This document shows, piece after piece, positions 39,989 to 53,025 of a stretch of 64,000 nt of DNA. How positions within the stretch are numbered: the stretch's first letter is position 1; every line of letters starts with the position of its first letter. The notes under the pieces were generated by a model. That model searched no databases and was not told the DNA's origin. It worked only from the letters and a program-made list of their open reading frames with translations. Source of the stretch: Cherax quadricarinatus (Eukaryota > Arthropoda > Malacostraca > Decapoda > Parastacidae). The stretch covers positions 41,033,072 through 41,097,071 of the forward strand of contig NC_091298.1 in NCBI RefSeq assembly GCF_038502225.1. Direction: 5' to 3'. The translations under genes were made by a program, and so were the position numbers.

Positions 39989-42216
39989 ACCTGGACCTGG
40001 AGAGAGTTCCGGGGGTCAACGCCCCCGCGGCCCGGTCTGATACCAGGCCTCCTGGTGGATCAGAGCCTGATCAACCAGGCTGTTGCTGCTGGCTGCACGC
40101 AAACCAACATACGAGCCACAGCCCGGCTGATCCGGAACTGACTTTAGGTGCTTGTCCAGTGCCAGCTTGAAGACTGCCAGGGGTCTGTTGGTAATCCCCC
40201 TTATGTGTGCTGGGAGGCAGTTGAACAGTCTCGGGCCCCTGACACTTATTGTATGGTCTCTTAACGTGCTAGTGACACCCCTGCTTTTCATTGGGGGGAT
40301 GGTGCATCGTCTGCCAAGTCTTTTGCTTTCGTAATGAGTGATTTTCGTGTGCAAGTTCGGTACTAGTCCCTCTAGGATTTTCCAGGTGTATATAATCATG
40401 TATCTCTCCCTCCTGCGTTCCAGGGAATACAGGTTTAGGAACCTCAAGCGCTCCCAATAATTGAGGTGTTTTATCTCCGTTATGCGCGCCGTGAAAGTTC
40501 TCTGTACATTTTCTAGGTCGGCAATTTCACCTGCCTTGAAAGGTGCTGTTAGTGTGCAGCAATATTCCATCCTAGATAGAACAAGTGACCTGAAGAGTGT
40601 CATCATGGGCTTGGCCTCCCTAGTTTTGAAGGTTCTCATTATCCATCCTGTCATTTTTCTAGCAGATGCGATTGATACAATGTTATGGTCCTTGAAGGTG
40701 AGTTCCTCCGACATGATCACTCCCAGGTCTTTGACGTTGGTGTTTCGCTCTATTTTGTGGCCAGAATTTGTTTTGTACTCTGATGAAGATTTAACTTCCT
40801 CATGTTTACCATATCTGAGTAATTGAAATTTCTCATCGTTGAACTTCATATTGTTTTCTGCAGCCCACTGAAAGATTTGGTTGATGTCTGCCTGGAGCTT
40901 TGCAGTGTCTGCAATGGAAGACACTGTCATGCAGATTCGGGTGTCATCTGCAAAGGAAGACACGGTGCTGTGGCTGACATCCTTGTCTATGTCGGATATA
41001 AGGATGAGGAACAAGATGGGAGCGAGTACTGTGCCTTGTGGAACAGAGCTTTTCACCGTAGCTGCCTCGGACTTTACTCTGTTGACGACTACTCTCTGTG
41101 TTCTGTTAGTGAGGAAATTATAGATCCATCGACCGACTTTTCCTGTTATTCCTTTAGCACGCATTTTGTGCGCTATTACGCCATGGTCACACTTGTCGAA
41201 GGCTTTTGCAAAGTCTGTATATATTACATCTGCATTCTTTTTGTCTTCTAGTGCATTTAGGACCTTGTCGTAGTGGTCCAATAGTTGAGACAGACAGGAG
41301 CGACCTGTTCTAAACCCATGTTGCCCTGGGTTGTGTAACTGATGGGTTTCTAGATGCGTGGTGATCTTGCTTCTTAGGACCCTTTCAAAGATTTTTATGA
41401 TATGGGATGTTAGTGCTATTGGTCTGTAGTTCTTTGCTGTTGCTTTACTGCCCCCTTTGTGGAGTGGGGCTATGTCTGTTGTTTTTAGTAACTGTGGGAC
41501 GACCCCCGTGTCCATGCTCCCTCTCCATAGGATGGAAAAGGCTCGTGATAGGGGCTTCTTGCAGTTCTTGATGAACACAGAGTTCCATGAGTCTGGCCCT
41601 GGGGCAGAGTGCATGGGCATGTCATTTATCGCCTGTTCGAAGTCATTTGGCGTCAGGATAACATCGGATAGGCTTGTGTTAATCAAATTTTGTGGCTCTC
41701 TTTTAAAAAATTCATTTTGATCTTCGACTCTCAGTCTGGTTAGCGGCTTGCTAAAAACTGAGTCATATTGGGACTTGAGTAGCTCACTCATTTCCTTGCT
41801 GTCATCTGTGTAGGACCCATCTTGTTTAAGTAGGGGCCCAATACTGGACGTTGTTCTCGATTTTGATTTGGCATAGGAGAAGAAATACTTTGGGTTTCTT
41901 TCGATTTCATTTATGGCTTTTAGTTCTTCCCGCGATTTCTGACTCCTAAAGGATTCTTTTAGCTTAAGTTCGATGCTTGCTATTTCTCTGACCAGTGTCT
42001 CCCTACGCATTTCAGATATATTGACCTCTTTTAGCCGCTCTGTTATTCTTTTCCGTCGCCTGTAAAGGGAGCGCCTGTCTCTTTCTGTTTTACATCTACT
42101 CCTCCTTTTTCTTAGAGGAATAAGCCTTGTGCATACATCGAGTGCTACCGAGTTAATCTGTTCTAGGCATAAGTTGGGGTCTGTGTTGCTTAGTATATCT
42201 TCCCAGCTTATATCGG
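39989..42216 (-). mobile_element. 5'-truncated non-LTR retrotransposon, copy K (third family)
   Basis: A minus-strand insertion in the 37-bp satellite, with satellite sequence on both sides (AAGGTAT before, TAGTATATGCC after). It includes the reverse transcriptase part of ORF2 and a GC-rich 3' end with the hairpin CGGGGG-TCAACG-CCCCCG at about 40010-40027. The 3' end differs from both the AC-tail and octamer-tail families. Truncation at the start of the linker after the endonuclease is typical of incomplete reverse transcription. Confidence 0.88.
40016..42216 (-). pseudogene. Partial ORF2 (reverse transcriptase) of copy K
   Basis: Open from the truncation point at about 42215 (reading ISWEDILSNTDPNLCL); the first ATG is at 42010. 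Motifs: NYRPIALTSHIIKIFERVL, QHGFRTGRSCLSQLL, YTDFAKAFDKCDH, SSVPQGTVLAPILF (GVPQGS changed to SVPQGT) and FADDTRI. The C-terminal part has NVQRTFTARI and WERLRFLNLYSLERRR. It belongs broadly to the CR1/Jockey-like assemblage; I cannot assign a clade. The endonuclease is missing, so this copy is not autonomous, though what remains is uninterrupted. Confidence 0.88.
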
Positions 42217-42254
42217 TTAGTATATGCCACCCTCTGGCACACCAGCCTATCTAA
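42217..42254. repeat. Single 37-bp satellite unit beyond copy K
   Basis: TATATGCCACCCTCTGGCAC, then ACCAGCCTATCTAAGGTA: one diverged unit, showing that K inserted near the edge of the satellite. About 120 bp of unrecognised sequence follow before the gap. Confidence 0.8.
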
Positions 42255-42378
42255 GGTAGTAGCACCAGCAACAAGGGCAAGGGTTGCAGAAGTAGCAACA
42301 ACATCAGCCGCAGGAACCATTGTAGTGAACAATATCTGCCCAGTAAGGTCTGCAGCGTTGCTTGTGCCACATAACACA

Positions 42379-42478
42379 NNNNNNNNNNNNNNNNNNNNNN
42401 NNNNNNNNNNNNNNNNNNNNNNNNNNNNNNNNNNNNNNNNNNNNNNNNNNNNNNNNNNNNNNNNNNNNNNNNNNNNNN
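42379..42478. other. Assembly gap (100 N)
   Basis: Exactly 100 undetermined bases, the conventional size for a gap of unknown length. Linkage between the left and right halves of the window rests on scaffolding. Confidence 0.99.
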
Positions 42479-42838
42479 GGCATTTTAGTTGACTTTTTCC
42501 ACACGCATGGCTTACGGAGGAAAGATTCTTATTCCACTTCCTGATGGATATGAATGGAAAAGTAATTAGGACAAGAACTAATAAGATAAAATCAAAGAAA
42601 GCTCAGATGAGTGTGTATACATAAAAATGTGTCATGAATGTGTAGTGTGACCTAAGTGTATGTGGAATTAGCAAGACGTACCTGAAATCTTGCATGTTTA
42701 CGAGACAGACAAAAGACACCAGCAATCCTACCATCATGTAAAACAATTGCAGGCTTCCGTTTTATACTCACTTGGCAATACAGTAGTACCTCCCTGGGTG
42801 GTTGCTGACTACCAACCTACTACCATATACTATATACT
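42479..42838. other. Unique spacer, no gene seen
   Basis: 360 bp of unique sequence between the gap and the (AT)n tract. I see no gene, RNA or repeat. Confidence 0.5.
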
Positions 42839-43765
<927 letters not shown>

Positions 43766-43846
43766 GAAGAAGTTAATCGGGTTATTAATGCTATTTCTTT
43801 GGATACCTTTAAAAATTGGTTAGACAAATATCTGAGTAAGAACTGA
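43766..43846 (+). pseudogene. Remnant of a CR1-type ORF2 C-terminus
   Basis: The frame from 43766 reads EEVNRVINAISLDTFKNWLD and continues KYLSKN to a stop at 43844-43846. SLxxFKxxLDKYL directly before the stop is the usual end of CR1-type ORF2 proteins (compare SFKNRLDKYMS in copy C). Upstream sequence is too decayed to follow and no tail is recognisable. Short but specific. Confidence 0.6.
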
Positions 43847-43949
43847 TGAATAAGAAAATGTAACGTTCTTATGTAATATTAAAAACATCTTCATCCCTTA
43901 AATATTAGCATAATTTTCATTGTTCGCAATATACAGTGATGCGTTGGTG

Positions 43950-46900
43950 TCAGGTGTGTAGTGGAGTAGAAGAAGAAGACAGGAGTGACCAACCTTCAGG
44001 TGTGTAGTGGGAGTACAAGAAGAAAACAGGAGTGACCAAGCTTCAGGTGTGTAGTGGGAGTAGAAGAAGAAGACAGGAATGACCAAGCTTCAGGTGTGTA
44101 GTGGGAGTAGAAGAAGAAAACACGAGTGACCAAGCTTCAGGTGTGTAGTGGGAGTAGAAGAAGACAGGAATGACCAAGCTTCAGGTGTGTAGTGGGAGTA
44201 GAAGAAGAAGACAGGAATGACCAAGCTTCAGGTGTGTAGTGGGAGTAGAAGAAGAAGACAGGAATGACCAAGCTTCAGGTGTGTAGTGGGAGTAGAAGAA
44301 GAAAACAGGAGTGACCAAGCTTCAGGTGTGTAGTGGGAGTAGAAGAAGAAGACAGGAATGACCAAGCTTCAGGTGTGTAGTGGGAGTACAAGACGAAAAC
44401 AGGAGTGACCAAGCTTCAGGTGTGAAGTGGGAGTAGAAGAAGAAGACAGGAATGACCAAGCTTCAGGTGTGCAGTGGGAGTAGAAGAAGAAAACAGGAGT
44501 GACCAAGCTTCAGGTGTGTAGTGGGAGTAGAAGAAGAAGACAGAAGTGACCAAGCTTCAGGTGTGTAGTGGGAGTACAAGAAGAAAACAGGAGTGACCAA
44601 GCTTCAGGTGTGTAGTGGGAGTAGAAGAAGAAGACAGGAATGACCAAGCTTCAGGTGTGTAGTGGGAGTACACGAAGAAAACAGGAGTGACCAAGCTTCA
44701 GGTGTGTAGTGGGAGTAGAAGAAGAAGACAGGAGTGACCAAGCTTCAGGTGTGTAGTGGGAGTAGAAGAAGAAGAAGACAGGAGTGACCAAGCTTCAGGT
44801 GTGTAGTGGGAGTAGAAGAAGAAGACAGGAATGACCAAGCTTCAGGTGTGTAGTGGGAGTAGAAGAAGAAGACAGGAATGACCAAGCTTCAGGTGTGTAG
44901 TGGGAGTACAAGAAGAAAAAAGGAGTGACCAAGCTTCAGGTGTGTAGTGGGAGTAGAAGAAGAAGAAGACAGGAGTGACCAAGCTTCAGGTGTGTAGTGG
45001 GAGTAGAAGAAGAAGACAGGATTGACCAAGCTTCAGGTGTGTAGTGGGAGTAGAAGAAGAAGACAGGAGTGACCAAGCTTCAGGTGTGTAGTGGGAGTAG
45101 AAGAAGAAGAGGACAGGAGTGACCAAGCTTCAGGTGTGTAGTGGGAGTAGAAGAAGAAGACAGGAGTGACCAAGCTTCAGGTGTGTAGTTGGAGTAGAAG
45201 AAGAAGAAGACAGGAGTGACCAAGCTTCAGGTGTGTAGTGGGAGTAGAAGAAGAAGACAGGAGTGACCAAGCTTCAGGTGTGTAGTGGGAGTAGAAGAAG
45301 AAGACAGGAGTGACCAAGCTTCAGGTGTGTAGTGGGAGTAGAAGAAGAAGAAGAAGACAGGAGTCACCAAGCTTCAGGTGTGTAGTGGGAGTAGAAGAAG
45401 AAGAAGACAGGAGTGACCAAGCATCAGGTGTGTAGTGGGAGTAGAAGAAGAAGACAGGAGTGACCAAGCTTCAGGTGTGTAGTGGGAGTAGAAGAAGAAG
45501 AAGACAGGAGTGACCAAGCTTCAGGTGTGTAGTGGGAGTAGAAGAAGAAGACAGGATTGACCAAGCTTCAGGTGTGTAGTGGGAGTAGAAGAAGAAGACA
45601 GGAGTGACCAAGCTTCAGGTGTGTAGTGGGAGTAGAAGAAGAAGACAGGAGTGACCAAGCTTCAGGTGTGTAGTGGGAGTAGAAGAAGACAGGAGTGACC
45701 AAGCTTCAGGTGTGTAGTGGGAGTAGAAGAAGAAGAAGACAGGAGTGACCAAGCTTCAGGTGTGTAGTGGGAGTAGAAGATGAAGACAGGAGTGACCAAG
45801 CTTCAGGTGTGTAGTGGGAGTAGAAGAAGAAGACAGGAGTGACCAAGCTTCAGGTGTGTAGTGGGAGTAGAAGAAGAAGACAGGAGTGACCAAGCTTCAG
45901 GTGTGTAGTGGGAGTAAAAGAAGAAAACAGGAGTGACCAAGCTTCAGGTGTGTAGTGGGAGTAGAAGAAGAAGACAGGAATGACCAAGCTTCAGGTGTGT
46001 AGTGGGAGTACACGAAGAAAACAGGAGTGACCAAGCTTCAGGTGTGTAGTGGGAGTAGAAGAAGAAGACAGGAGTGACCAAGCTTCAGGTGTGTAGTGGG
46101 AGTAGAAGAAGAAGAAGACAGGAGTGACCGAGCTTCAGGTGTGTAGTGGGAGTAGAAGAAGAAGACAGGAATGACCAAGCTTCAGGTGTGTAGTGGGAGT
46201 AGAAGAAGAAGACAGGAATGACCAAGCTTCAGGTGTGTAGTGGGAGTACAAGAAGAAAACAGGAGTGACCAAGCTTCAGGTGTGTAGTGGGAGTAGAAGA
46301 AGAAGAAGACAGGAGTGACCAAGCTTCAGGTGTGTAGTGGGAGTAGAAGAAGAAGACAGGATTGACCAAGCTTCAGGTGTGTAGTGGGAGTAGAAGAAGA
46401 AGACAGGAGTGACCAAGCTTCAGGTGTGTAGTGGGAGTAGAAGAAGAAGAAGACAGGAGTGACCAAGCTTCAGGTGTGTAGTGGGAGTAGAAGAAGAAGA
46501 CAGGAGTGACCAAGCTTCAGGTGTGTAGTGGGAGTAGAAGAAGAAGAAGACAGGAGTGACCAAGCTTCAGGTGTGTAGTGGGAGTAGAAGAAGAAGACAG
46601 GAGTGACCAAGCTTCAGGTGTGTAGTGGGAGTAGAAGAAGAAGACAGGAGTGACCAAGCTTCAGGTGTGTAGTGGGAGTAGAAGAAGAAGAAGACAGGAG
46701 TGACCAAGCTTCAGGTGTGTAGAGGGAGTAGAAGAAGAAGACAGGAGTGACCAAGCTTCAGGTGTGTAGTGGGAGTAGAAGAAGAAGAAGACAGGAGTGA
46801 CCAAGCTTCAGGTGTGTAGTGGGAGTAGAAGAAGAAGACAGGAGTGACCAAGCTTCAGGTGTGTAGTGGGAGTAGAAGAAGAAGAAGACAGGATTGACCA

Positions 46901-49900
46901 AGCTTCAGGTGTGTAGTGGGAGTAGAAGAAGAAGACAGGATTGACCAAGCTTCAGGTGTGTAGTGGAAGTAGAAGAAGAAGACAGGAGTGACCAAGCTTC
47001 AGGTGTGTAGTGGGAGTAGAAGAAGAAGAAGACAGGAGTGACCAAGCTTCAGGTGTGAAGTGGGAGTAGAAGAAGAAGACAGGAGTGACCAAGCTTCAGG
47101 TGTGTAGTGGGAGTAGAAGAAGAAGAAGACAGGAGTGACCAAGCTTCAGGTGTGTAGTGGGAGTAGAAGAAGAAGACAGGAGTGACCAAGCTTCAGGTGT
47201 GTAGTGGGAGTAGAAGAAGAAGACAGGAGTGACCAAGCTTCAGGTGTGTAGTGGAAGTAGAAGACGAGGAAGACAGGAGTGACCAAGCTTCAGGTGTGTA
47301 GTGGGAGTAGAAGAAGAAGACAGGAGTGACCAAGCTTCAGGTGTGTAGTGGGAGTAGAAGAAGATAGGAGTGACCAAGCTTCAGGTGTGTAGTGGAAGTA
47401 GAAGACGAGGAAGACAGGAGTGACCAAGCTTCAGGTGTGTAGTGGGAGTAGAAGAAGAAGACAGGAGTGACCAAGCTTCAGGTGTGTAGTGAGAGTACAA
47501 GAAGAAGACAGGAGTGACCAAGCTTCAGGTGTGTAGTGGAAGCAGAAGACGAGGGAGACAGGAGTGACCAAGCTTCACATGTGTGGTGGAAGTAGAAGAC
47601 GAGGAAGACAGGAGTGACCAAGCTTCAGGTGTGTGGTGGAAGTAGAAGACGAGGAAGACAGGAGTGACCAAGCTTCAGGTGTGTGGTGGAAGTAGAAGAA
47701 GAGGAAGACAGGAGTGACGGAGCTTCAGGTGTGTGGTGGAAGTAGAAGACGAGGAAGACAGGAGTGACCAAGCTTCAGGTGTGTGGTGGAAGTAGAAGAC
47801 GAGGAAGACAGGAGTGATTAAGCTTCAGGTGTGTGGTGGAAGTATTAAACGAGGAAGAGAGGAGTGACCAAGCTTCAGGTGTGTGGTTGAAGTAGAAGAC
47901 GAGGAAGACAGGAGTGACCAAGCTTCAGGTGTGTGGTGGAAGTAGAAGAAGAGGAAGACAGGAGTGACCAAGCTTCAGGTGTGTGGTGGAAGTAGAAGAA
48001 GAGGAAGACAGGAGTGACCAAGCTTCAGGTGTGTGGTGGAAGTAGAAGAAGAAGAAGACAGGAGTGACCAAGCTTCAGGTGTGTGGTGGAAGTAGAAGAA
48101 GAGGAAGACAGGAGTGACCAAGCTTCAGGTGTGTGGTGGGAGTAGAAGAAGAGGAAGACAGGAGTGACCAAGCTTCAGGTGTGTGGTGGAAGTAGAAGAA
48201 GAGGAAGACAAAAGTGACCAAGCTTCAGGTGTGTGGTGGGAGTAGAAGACGAGGAAGACAGGAGTGACCAAGCTTCAGGTGTGTGGTGGGAACAGAAGAA
48301 GACGAAAACATGAGTGACCAAGCTTCAGGTGTGTGGTGGGAGTCGAAGAAGAGGAAGACATGAGTGACCAAGCTTCAGGTGTGTAGTGGGAGTAGAAGAA
48401 GAGGAAGACAGGAGTGACCAAGCTTCAGATGTGTAGTGGGAGTAGAAGAAGAGGAAGACAGGAGTGACCAAGCTTCAGGTGTGTGGTGGAAGTAGAAGAA
48501 GAGGAAGACAGGAGTGACCTAGCTTCAGGTGTGTGGTGGGAGTAGAAGAATAGGAAGACAGGAGTGACCAAGCTTCAGGTGTGTGGTGGAAGTAGAAGAA
48601 GAGGAAGACAGGAGTGACCAAGCTTCAGGTGTGTAGTGGGAGTAGAAGAAGAAGACAGGAGTGACCAAGCTTCAGGTGTGTAGTGGGAGTAGAAGAAGAA
48701 GAAGACAGGAGTGACCAAGCTTTAGGTGTGTAGTGGGAGTAGAAGAAGAAGACAGGAGTGACCAAGCTTCAGGTGTGTAGTGGGAGTAGAAGAAGAAGAC
48801 AGGAGTGACCAAGCTTCAGGTGTGTAGTGGGAGTAGAAGAAGAAGAAGACAGGAGTGACCAAGCTTCAGGTGTGTAGTGGGAGTAGAAGAAGAAGACAGG
48901 AGTGACCAAGCTTCAGGTGTGTAGTGGGAGTAGAAGAAGAAGAAGACAGGAGTGACCAAGCTTCAGGTGTGTAGTGGGAGTAGAAGAAGAAGAAGACAGG
49001 AGTGACCAAGCTTCAGGTGTGTAGTGGGAGTAGAAGAAGAAGACAGGAGTGACCAAGCTTCAGGTGTGTAGTGGGAGTAGAAGAAGAAGACAGGAGTGAC
49101 CAAGCTTCAGGTGTGTAGTGGGAGTAGAAGAAGAAGAAGACAGGAGTGACCAAGCTTCAGGTGTGTAGTGGGAGTAGAAGAAGAAGACAGGAGTGACCAA
49201 GCTTCAGGTGTGTAGTGGGAGTAGAAGAAGAAGAAGACAGGAGTGACCAAGCTTCAGGTGTGTAGTGGGAGTAGAAGAAGAAGAAGACAGGATTGACCAA
49301 GCTTCAGGTGTGTAGTGGGAGTAGAAGAAGAAGACAGGATTGACCAAGCTTCAGGTGTGTAGTGGAAGTAGAAGAAGAAGACAGGAGTGACCAAGCTTCA
49401 GGTGTGTAGTGGGAGTAGAAGAAGAAGAAGACAGGAGTGACCAAGCTTCAGGTGTGTAGTGGGAGTAGAAGAAGAAGACAGGAGTGACCAAGCTTCAGGT
49501 GTGTAGTGGGAGTAGAAGAAGAAGAAGACAGGAGTGACCAAGCTTCAGGTGTGTAGTGGGAGTAGAAGAAGAAGACAGGAGTGACCAAGCTTCAGGTGTG
49601 TAGTGGGAGTAGAAGAAGAAGACAGGAGTGACCAAGCTTCAGGTGTGTAGTGGAAGTAGAAGACGAGGAAGACAGGAGTGACCAAGCTTCAGGTGTGTAG
49701 TGGGAGTAGAAGAAGAAGACAGGAGTGACCAAGCTTCAGGTGTGTAGTGGGAGTAGAAGAAGATAGGAGTGACCAAGTTTCAGGTGTGTAGTGGAAGTAG
49801 AAGACGAGGAAGACAGGAGTGACCAAGCTTCAGGTGTGTAGTGCGAGTAGAAGAAGAAGACAGGAGTGACCAAGCTTCAGGTGTGTAGTGGGAGTACAAG

Positions 49901-52900
49901 AAGAAGACAGGAGTGACCAAGCTTCAGGTGTGTAGTGGAAGTAGAAGACGAGGGAGACAGGAGTGACCAAGCTTCACATGTGTGGTGGAAGTAGAAGACG
50001 AGGAAGACAGGAGTGACCAAGCTTCAGGTGTGTGGTGGAAGTAGAAGACGAGGAAGACAGGAGTGACCAAGCTTCAGGTGTGTGGTGGAAGTAGAAGACG
50101 AGGAAGACAGGAGTGACCAAGCTTCAGGTGTGTGGTGGAAGTAGAAGAAGAGGAAGACAGGAGTGACGGAGCTTCAGGTGTGTGATGGAAGTAGAAGACG
50201 AGGAAGACAGGAGTGACCAAGCTTCAGGTGTGTGGTGGAAGTAGAAGACGAGGAAGACAGGAGTGATTAAGCTTCAGGTGTGTGGTGGAAGTATTAGACG
50301 AGGAAGAGAGGAGTGACCAAGCTTCAGGTGTGTGGTGGAAGTAGAAGAAGAGGAAGACAGGAGTGACCAAGCTTCAGGTGTGTGGTGGAAGTAGAAGAAG
50401 AGGAAAACAGGAGTGACCAAGCTTCAGGTGTGTGGTGGAAGTAGAAGAAGAAGAAGACAGGAGTGACCAAGCTTCAGGTGTGTGGTGGAAGTAGAAGAAG
50501 AGGAAGACAGGAGTGACCAAGCTTCAGGTGTGTGGTGGGAGTAGAAGAAGAGGAAGACAGGAGTGACCAAGCTTCAGGTGTGTGGTGGAAGTAGAAGAAG
50601 AGGAAGACAAAAGTGACCAAGCTTCAGGTGTGTGGTGGGAGTAGAAGACGAGGAAGACAGGAGTGACCAAGCTTCAGGTGTGTGGTGGGAACAGAAGAAG
50701 ACGAAAACATGAGTGACCAAGCTTCAGGTGTGTGGTGGGAGTCGAAGAAGAGGAAGACAGGAGTGACCTAGCTTCAGATGTGTAGTGGGAGTAGAAGAAG
50801 AGGAAGACAGGAGTGACCAAGCTTCAGGTGTGTGGTGGAAGTAGAAGAAGAGGAAGACAGGAGTGACCTAGCTTCAGGTGTGTGGTGGGAGTAGAAGAAT
50901 AGGAAGACAGGAGTGACCAAGCTTCAGGTGTGTGGTGGAAGTAGAAGAAGAGGAAGACAGGAGTGACCAAGCTTCAGGTGTGTGGTGGGAGTAGAAGAAG
51001 AGGAAGACAGGAGTGACCAAGCTTCAGGTGTGTGGTGGAAGGAGAAGAAGAGGAAGAAAGGAGTAGCCAAGCTTCAGGTGTGTGGTGGAAGTAGAAGAAG
51101 AGGAAGACAGGAGTGACCAAGCTTCAGGTGTGTGGTGGGAGTAGAAGAAGAGGAAGACAGGAGTGACCAAGCTTCAGGTGAGTGGTGGGAGTAGAAGAAG
51201 AGGAAGACAGGAGTGACCAAGCTTCAGATGTGTGGTGGAAGTAGAAGAAGAGGAAGACGGGAGTGACCAAGCTTCAGGTGTGTGGTGGGAGTAGAAGAAC
51301 AGGAAGACAGGAGTGAGCAAGCTTCAGGTGTGTGGTGGGCGTAGAAGAAGAGGAAGAAAGGAGTAACCAAGCTTCAGGTGTGTGGTGGAAGTAGAAGAAG
51401 AGGAAGAAAGGAGTAGCCAAGCTTCAGGTGTGTGGTGGAAGTAGAAGAAGAGGAAGACAGGAGTGACCAAGCTTCAGGTGTGTGGTGGGAGTAGAAGAAG
51501 AGGAAGACAGGAGTGACCAAGCTTCAGGTGTGTGGTGGAAGTAGAAGAAGAGGAAGACATGAGTGACCAAGCTTCAGGTGTGTGGTGGGAGTCGAAGAAG
51601 AGGAAGACAGGAGTGACCAAGCTTCAGGTGTGTGGTGGGAGTAGAAGAAGAGGAAGACAGGAGTGACCAAGCTTCAGGTGTGTGGTGGGAGTAGAAGAAT
51701 AGGAAGACAGGAGTGACCAAGCTTCAGGTGTGTGGTGGAAGTAGAAGACGAGGAAGAGAGGAGTGACCAAGCTTCAGGTGTGTGGTGGGAGTAGAAGAAG
51801 AGGAAGACAGGAGTGATCAAGCTTCAGGTGTGTGGTGGAAGTAGAAGAAGAGGAAGAAAGGAGTGACCAAGCTTCAGGTGTGTGGTGGGAGTAGAAGAAG
51901 AGGAAGACAGGAGTGACCAAGCTTCAGGTGTGTGGTGGGAGTATAAGAAGCGGAAGACAGGAGTGACCAAGCTTCAGGTGTGTGGTGGGAGGAGAAGAAG
52001 AGGAAGACAGGAGTGACCAAGTTTCAGGTGTGTGGTGGAAGTAGAAGAAGAAGAAGAAAGAAGTGACCAAGCTTCAGGTGTGTGGTGAGAGTAGAAGAAG
52101 AAGAAAGAAGTGACCAAGTTTCAGGTGTGTGGTGGAAGTAGAAGAGGAAGAAAGGAGTGACCAAGCTTCAGGTGTGTGATAGAAGAAGAAGAAGGAGAAG
52201 AAGAAGAAGAAAGGAGTGACCAAGCTTCAGGTGTGTGATAGAAGAAGAAGAAGGAGAAGAAGAAGAAGAAAGGAGTGACCAAGCTTGAGGTGTGTGGTGA
52301 GAGTAGAAGAAGAAGAAAGAAGTGACCAAGTTTCAGGTGTGTGGTGGGAGTAGAAGAAGAAGAAAGAAGTTACCAAGCTTCAGGTGTGTGGTGAGAGTAG
52401 AAGAAGAAGAAAGAAGTGACCAAGTTTCAGGTGTGTGGTGGAAGTAGAAGAGGAAGAAAGGAGTGACCAAGCTTCAGGTGTGTGATAGAAGAAGAAGGAG
52501 AAGAAGAAGAAGAAATGAGTGACCAAGTTTCAGGTGTGTGGTGGGAGTAGAAGAAGAAGAAAGAAGTGACCAAGTTTCAGGTGTGTGGTGGAAGTAGAAG
52601 AGGAAGAAAGGAGTGACCAAGCTTCAGGTGTGTGATAGAAGAAGAAGAAGAAAGGAGTGACCAAGTTTCAGGTGTGTGGTGGGAGTAGAAGAAGAAGAAA
52701 GAAGTGACCAAGTTTCAGGTGTGTGGTGAGAGTAGACGCAGAAGAAAGGAGTGACCAAGTTTCAGGTGTGTGGTGGGAGTAGAAGAAGAAGAAGAAAGAA
52801 GTGACCAAGTTTCAGGTGTGTGGTGGAAATAGAAAAAGAAGAAGAAAGAAGTGATCAAGCTTCAGGTGTGTGGTGGAAACAGAAGAAGAAGAAGAAAGAA

Positions 52901-52968
52901 GTGACCAAGTTTCAGGTGTGTGGTGGAAATAGAAGAAGAAGAAGAAAGAAGTGACCAAGCTTCAGGTG
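43950..52968. repeat. 50-bp minisatellite, array 2 (9 kb)
   Basis: Same unit and orientation as array 1 (core AGTGACCAAGCTTCAGG). About 43950-47240 is mostly short-spacer TGTAGTGGGAGTA units with 47/53-bp alternation. From about 47250, GACGAGGAAGACAGG and TGTGGTGGAAGTA variants appear. A second round of TGTAGTGGG units spans about 48620-49640, then the variant block again, then GAGGAAG units. After about 52030, AAAGAAG spacers take over to the end, the same final subtype as in array 1. The array ends abruptly in GCTTCAGGTGA, where CR1 copy B begins. Confidence 0.95.
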
Positions 52969-53025
52969 ACGTGTACTTAGCTCTGTGAAGACCTGTTTGT
53001 GTGCTCTCTGTGAATCTGAACCAGG

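Noticed and set aside
42153..42377. Minus-strand 74-aa alanine-rich frame next to the gap
   Set aside because: It crosses the K/satellite boundary and unrecognised sequence, so its composition and location do not support a gene.
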